Shown one piece after another: positions 6,450 to 9,273 of a DNA stretch of 9,273 bases. Location: the NCBI GenBank assembly GCA_947175805.1, contig CAMWOF010000077.1:1-9273 (forward strand), read 5' to 3'. The notes below the pieces were generated by a model. That model was not told the DNA's origin. It did no database searches and saw nothing but the letters and a program-made list of their open reading frames with translations. Each line of letters opens with the position of its first letter. Within the stretch, counting starts at the first letter, position 1. Source of the DNA: an uncultured Clostridiaceae bacterium. Its GTDB lineage: Bacteria; Bacillota; Clostridia; Lachnospirales; Lachnospiraceae. A program made the position numbers and the translations under genes.

Positions 6450-7330
6450 TATCTCCGTCTCCTTTTATTTTCTAATTCTCCGTAAAGCACTACATAGCTG
6501 TCATAGCGCGCCTGATGTATTTTGCCATCAAGAACCGCCTGCTTCACGCCGCAATCCGGCTCCTGTATATGGCTGCAGCTCGCAAAGCGGCACATCGGTT
6601 CGTACTGACGGAACTCATGAAAGTATTCCCACAGGGTTTCTTTCTCTAAATCGTCTATATAGAGCGAGGTAAATCCCGGTGTATCCATAACATAGGTATC
6701 TCCCGCAATCGGGATAATCTCCGAATGTCTGGTAGTATGCTTTCCACGTTTGATTTTTTCACTGACAGCACCGGTCTGCACATTTGCTTCCGGCTTCAGC
6801 GCATTTAACAGGGAGGATTTTCCCACACCGGAAGGTCCTGCAAACACTGTGGTTTTTCCGCTGAGCAATGCACGGATACGCTCCACACCCTCTTGCCTAT
6901 GCACGCTGATAAACTCCACCTGGCAGCCGCAATGCTCGTAAATGCTCCGCAGCCTATCCATATCCCCGGCAGCCGCCAAATCCGTTTTATTAAAGCATAT
7001 GACAGTATTAACCTGCTGGCGGTTCATAAGCAGCAAAAACCGATCCAGCAGGTTAAGGTTCGGCGCAGGCTGTGCCATGGCAAATATCATCATTGCCTGG
7101 TCGATATTTGCCACAGCCGGTCTAACCAGCGCATTATTTCGTTCTAAAATATCCGTCATATTGCCGAGCCTTTGTTCTTCGTCCAGTATGTCAATCATTA
7201 CATTGTCGCCCACCATAGGCTTTATGTTCTGATTGCGGAACACGCCCTTTGCCTTGCACTCATATATGCCATGTCCATCTGTATAGACATAATAGAAGCC
7301 GCCAATACCTTTAATTATCTTTCCGCGCAT
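6449..7330 (-). CDS. rsgA: Ribosome small-subunit-dependent GTPase A (RsgA/YloQ)
   Basis: A GTPase that checks late maturation of the 30S ribosomal subunit. The 293-residue length is typical. An N-terminal OB-fold (about 1-65) precedes a circularly permuted GTPase domain, shown by motif order: G4 NKTD (114-117) comes before the P-loop GPSGVGKSS (165-173), then the TTRH switch region (199-202) and G3 DTPG (216-219). A C-terminal zinc site is formed by C247, C252, H254 and C260. The tail ends in basic KRRRR, suited to RNA contact. ATG 7328-7330 overlaps the kinase stop by one base (TAATG), and the upstream ribosome binding site is weak (AAAGAAGTGA), so translation probably depends on ribosomes finishing the kinase gene. 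In B. subtilis the homologue YloQ/CpgA is encoded beside PrkC and is a PrkC substrate, which agrees with this order. Confidence 0.97.
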   Translation of the reverse strand: MRGKIIKGIGGFYYVYTDGHGIYECKAKGVFRNQNIKPMVGDNVMIDILDEEQRLGNMTDILERNNALVRPAVANIDQAMMIFAMAQPAPNLNLLDRFLLLMNRQQVNTVICFNKTDLAAAGDMDRLRSIYEHCGCQVEFISVHRQEGVERIRALLSGKTTVFAGPSGVGKSSLLNALKPEANVQTGAVSEKIKRGKHTTRHSEIIPIAGDTYVMDTPGFTSLYIDDLEKETLWEYFHEFRQYEPMCRFASCSHIQEPDCGVKQAVLDGKIHQARYDSYVVLYGELENKRRRR

Positions 7331-9273
7331 TACTCTGTCACTTCTTTGTAAGTAATGCTGACGCCGCTGGCGCTAAAGCTTGCGGAAATATCCTGTCCCG
7401 TACTGCTGATAACCGTAAGAGATATCTCTCCTTTATCCTTTGCCAGCCCGGAAATATCCTGTACCTTACCTACATTAATCGGGAATGCGCCGCCCTCATA
7501 GCTGCCCTCTAACAGTGTGTAGCTGACCTTGCCGCCATCATACTTAAATACCAGCTTAACGGTTGCCGTCTCACCCTCTGCAAAGGTATAGCCACTGTTG
7601 ACAATCTCTCCGGCAAAGGACGCCGTGTAGGTCACTGTTTTTTCTTCCGGTCCAAGGCTGATAGTAATATCTACTTTGTTTCCTTTATTGACAGTGGTAT
7701 TCGGCGAGGTGCTCTGTCTGATAACCTTGCCTTTCTTTACGGTATCGCTGTATTCCTCTGTTACTTCTCCAAGCTGCAGTCCTGCATCTTCTAAGGCTGC
7801 CTTTGCCTCCTTCTTGGTCATATTCTTTAAATCCGGCACAACCGCTTCCACATATTCCTTTCCGTTGCTCACGGTAATAATGATTTTGCTGCCTGCCGGT
7901 GCATTTGTCCCTGCCTCCGGGTTTGTGGAAATAACATGGTCTTTTTCCACATCATCACTGTATTCATAGGCAAACTGCGTCTCAAAGCCTGCCTCTACCA
8001 GCTCATTTGCCGCTTCCTCCGACAGCTTACCCACCACATTCGGCACAGGGATGGACTCCTTGCCGCTGCTGACGGTAATTACCAGATTATCCGACGGCGA
8101 TACCATCTGTCCCTCATTGACAGACTGCGAAATGACCGTGCCGGCCTCCACCTCATCGGATTCCACAAACTGGACTGTGTAAAAATCTATATTGGCACCC
8201 TTTAGCTTGATTTCTGCTTCCTCCTGTGTCAGCCCTACCACGCTAATCATCTTAACGCTGATCTCTGTGCTGTCCGCAGAGTCTGTAGAGTCCGCCGTAG
8301 AGACTGTGGAATCACCACCGCCAAACTTAAACCAGCCGGTAATCTTGTTGATGCCAATCATAATAAATATGCATACGATGACAGCTACAATGATACCGCC
8401 TATCATAACCGCCCGCTCCAGCTTCGGGTCTAAAGACATATCGTCATCTATATCAATATCATCATCATTTTCTTCACTTCTGCCCGCCGAAGACATCCGT
8501 CCGCCGGTTTGCGGCGCATCCTCATATCTGTCATTGCCCATGATATCATCCATACGGCTGTTTACATCACGCTGCCCATTCATCTCCGGCACCTGCAGCG
8601 GCGACTCGGCAACCGGCTTCTGGGAAGCGCCGTACTTGATGGCGTTTAATTCCTCCTCCGTCATCATCACAGTAGGTCCGTTATTGTAGGCGGCTGCCAT
8701 CACACCCACCTCAATATTTCCATATGGATTTGCCGCCACCTTCTTTAAATCGGCAATCAGTGCATTCGCAGTCAGATATCTGCGCTCTGCGCGTTTCTGG
8801 GTACACTTAAATATAATCTTCTCTAAGCTGACCGGAATATCAGGATAATATGCCCGCGGGGAAATCATCTCATCCTGTATGTGCATCAACGCCACCGCTA
8901 CGTTGTTATCCCCCTCATAAGGCACTCTGCCAGTTAGCATTTCAAATATGGTAATACCCAGGGAATAAATATCGCTTCTCTCATCGCTGAAGCCGCCTCT
9001 CGCCTGCTCCGGGGAGATATAATGTACACTGCCCATGGCAGTCGGTGAAATCGTATTGGACGTAGCCGCCCTGGCGATACCAAAGTCGGTTACCTTCAAG
9101 GTTCCGTTTCTGGACACAATAATATTCTGGGGCTTAATATCCCGGTGGATGATGTGGTTGTCGTGTGCCACCTCAATACCGGCAGCTATCTGCAGTGTGA
9201 AATTCAGCACCTGCTCCACAGAAAGCCTTCCCTGACGCTCAATGTACTCCTTCAGGGTGATGCCCTCCACCAG
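7330..9273 (-). CDS. prkC: PASTA-domain Ser/Thr protein kinase, N-terminus cut by window edge
   Basis: A membrane kinase that senses peptidoglycan fragments or lipid II through PASTA repeats and controls growth, division and dormancy. The visible part is 647 residues; the frame is open to the right edge. Missing is roughly the first 90 residues (glycine loop, catalytic lysine, alpha-C glutamate). Numbering from the Val codon at 9268-9270: HRDIKPQN 42-49, DFG 62-64, a Thr-rich activation loop, and SPEQARG 86-92. A disordered, acid-rich juxtamembrane stretch (about 180-283), one TM segment (287-309), three PASTA repeats (338-541) and a 105-residue C-terminal extension follow. The GTG at 9268-9270 is not a real start because it falls inside the kinase fold. 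The gene overlaps rsgA by one base. A PP2C phosphatase gene usually precedes it, beyond this window. Confidence 0.96.
   Translation of the reverse strand: MVEGITLKEYIERQGRLSVEQVLNFTLQIAAGIEVAHDNHIIHRDIKPQNIIVSRNGTLKVTDFGIARAATSNTISPTAMGSVHYISPEQARGGFSDERSDIYSLGITIFEMLTGRVPYEGDNNVAVALMHIQDEMISPRAYYPDIPVSLEKIIFKCTQKRAERRYLTANALIADLKKVAANPYGNIEVGVMAAAYNNGPTVMMTEEELNAIKYGASQKPVAESPLQVPEMNGQRDVNSRMDDIMGNDRYEDAPQTGGRMSSAGRSEENDDDIDIDDDMSLDPKLERAVMIGGIIVAVIVCIFIMIGINKITGWFKFGGGDSTVSTADSTDSADSTEISVKMISVVGLTQEEAEIKLKGANIDFYTVQFVESDEVEAGTVISQSVNEGQMVSPSDNLVITVSSGKESIPVPNVVGKLSEEAANELVEAGFETQFAYEYSDDVEKDHVISTNPEAGTNAPAGSKIIITVSNGKEYVEAVVPDLKNMTKKEAKAALEDAGLQLGEVTEEYSDTVKKGKVIRQSTSPNTTVNKGNKVDITISLGPEEKTVTYTASFAGEIVNSGYTFAEGETATVKLVFKYDGGKVSYTLLEGSYEGGAFPINVGKVQDISGLAKDKGEISLTVISSTGQDISASFSASGVSITYKEVTE
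7648..8259 (-). repeat. Three tandem PASTA repeats in the kinase ectodomain
   Basis: Repeats of 67-69 residues lie at about 8059-8259, 7855-8058 and 7648-7854. Each has a hydrophobic start (SVVGLT, PNVVGKLS, PDLKNMT), an EA-rich helix, a GxVI or HVIS strand, and a closing VxIxVSxGKE-like strand. PASTA repeats bind muropeptides or lipid II in this kinase family. The first is the most divergent, starting without the usual proline. Confidence 0.9.

Noticed and set aside
8192..8689. Plus-strand 165-codon open frame opposite the kinase linker
   Set aside because: Antisense shadow of the acid-rich linker and TM region, where Asp/Glu codons read as Ser/Ile runs.
9268..9270. GTG as the real kinase start
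   Set aside because: It falls in the LVEG-TLKEYI segment in the middle of the kinase fold, and the frame remains open past the window edge.

Overview
The window looks like a chromosomal segment of a Gram-positive, Clostridia-type bacterium, most likely a Lachnospiraceae-like gut anaerobe. This is an inference from gene families and order, not a database match. The reasons are a purL of the long single-chain type, the block PASTA kinase - rsgA - rpe - thiN that is typical of Firmicutes, strong AGGAGG ribosome binding sites, and canonical TTGNNN/TATAAT promoters. Six of the seven genes are on the minus strand; one large gene is on the plus strand. Both ends of the window cut a gene. No RNA gene, mobile element or CRISPR array was seen, and no gene-free stretch exceeds about 210 bases.

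Layout. Bases 1-987 (minus) hold the N-terminal 329 codons of purL. Bases 1066-1425 (minus) encode a stand-alone CheY-like receiver. Bases 1521-2417 (minus) encode a two-part protein. Its N-terminus is a tandem array of 29-residue units resembling the cyclic-di-GMP-binding MshEN domain (24-residue motif plus 5-residue spacer). Its C-terminus is a CheX/CheC-type CheY-P phosphatase domain with the intact D-xxx-E-xx-N signature. A shared control region at 2418-2624 carries two face-to-back sigma-A-type promoters. Bases 2625-5045 (plus) encode a membrane-bound sensor with both GGDEF and EAL domains. A 20-bp bidirectional terminator at 5077-5124 separates it from the convergent minus-strand cluster thiN (5121-5765), rpe (5775-6449), rsgA (6449-7330) and the PASTA-domain Ser/Thr kinase prkC (7330-9273, 5' end outside the window).

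How the parts may work together. The right half is housekeeping: a cell-wall-sensing kinase, a ribosome-assembly GTPase, a pentose-phosphate enzyme and thiamine activation, apparently one transcript with translational coupling at two junctions. The middle (1066-5045) is the unusual part. A c-di-GMP-making/breaking membrane sensor is divergent from a putative c-di-GMP-binding CheX fusion, which is followed by its likely CheY partner. This suggests a compact circuit in which an outside signal changes c-di-GMP and c-di-GMP changes the lifetime of a phosphorylated CheY-like protein. The families are recognised from sequence; the circuit itself is inferred.
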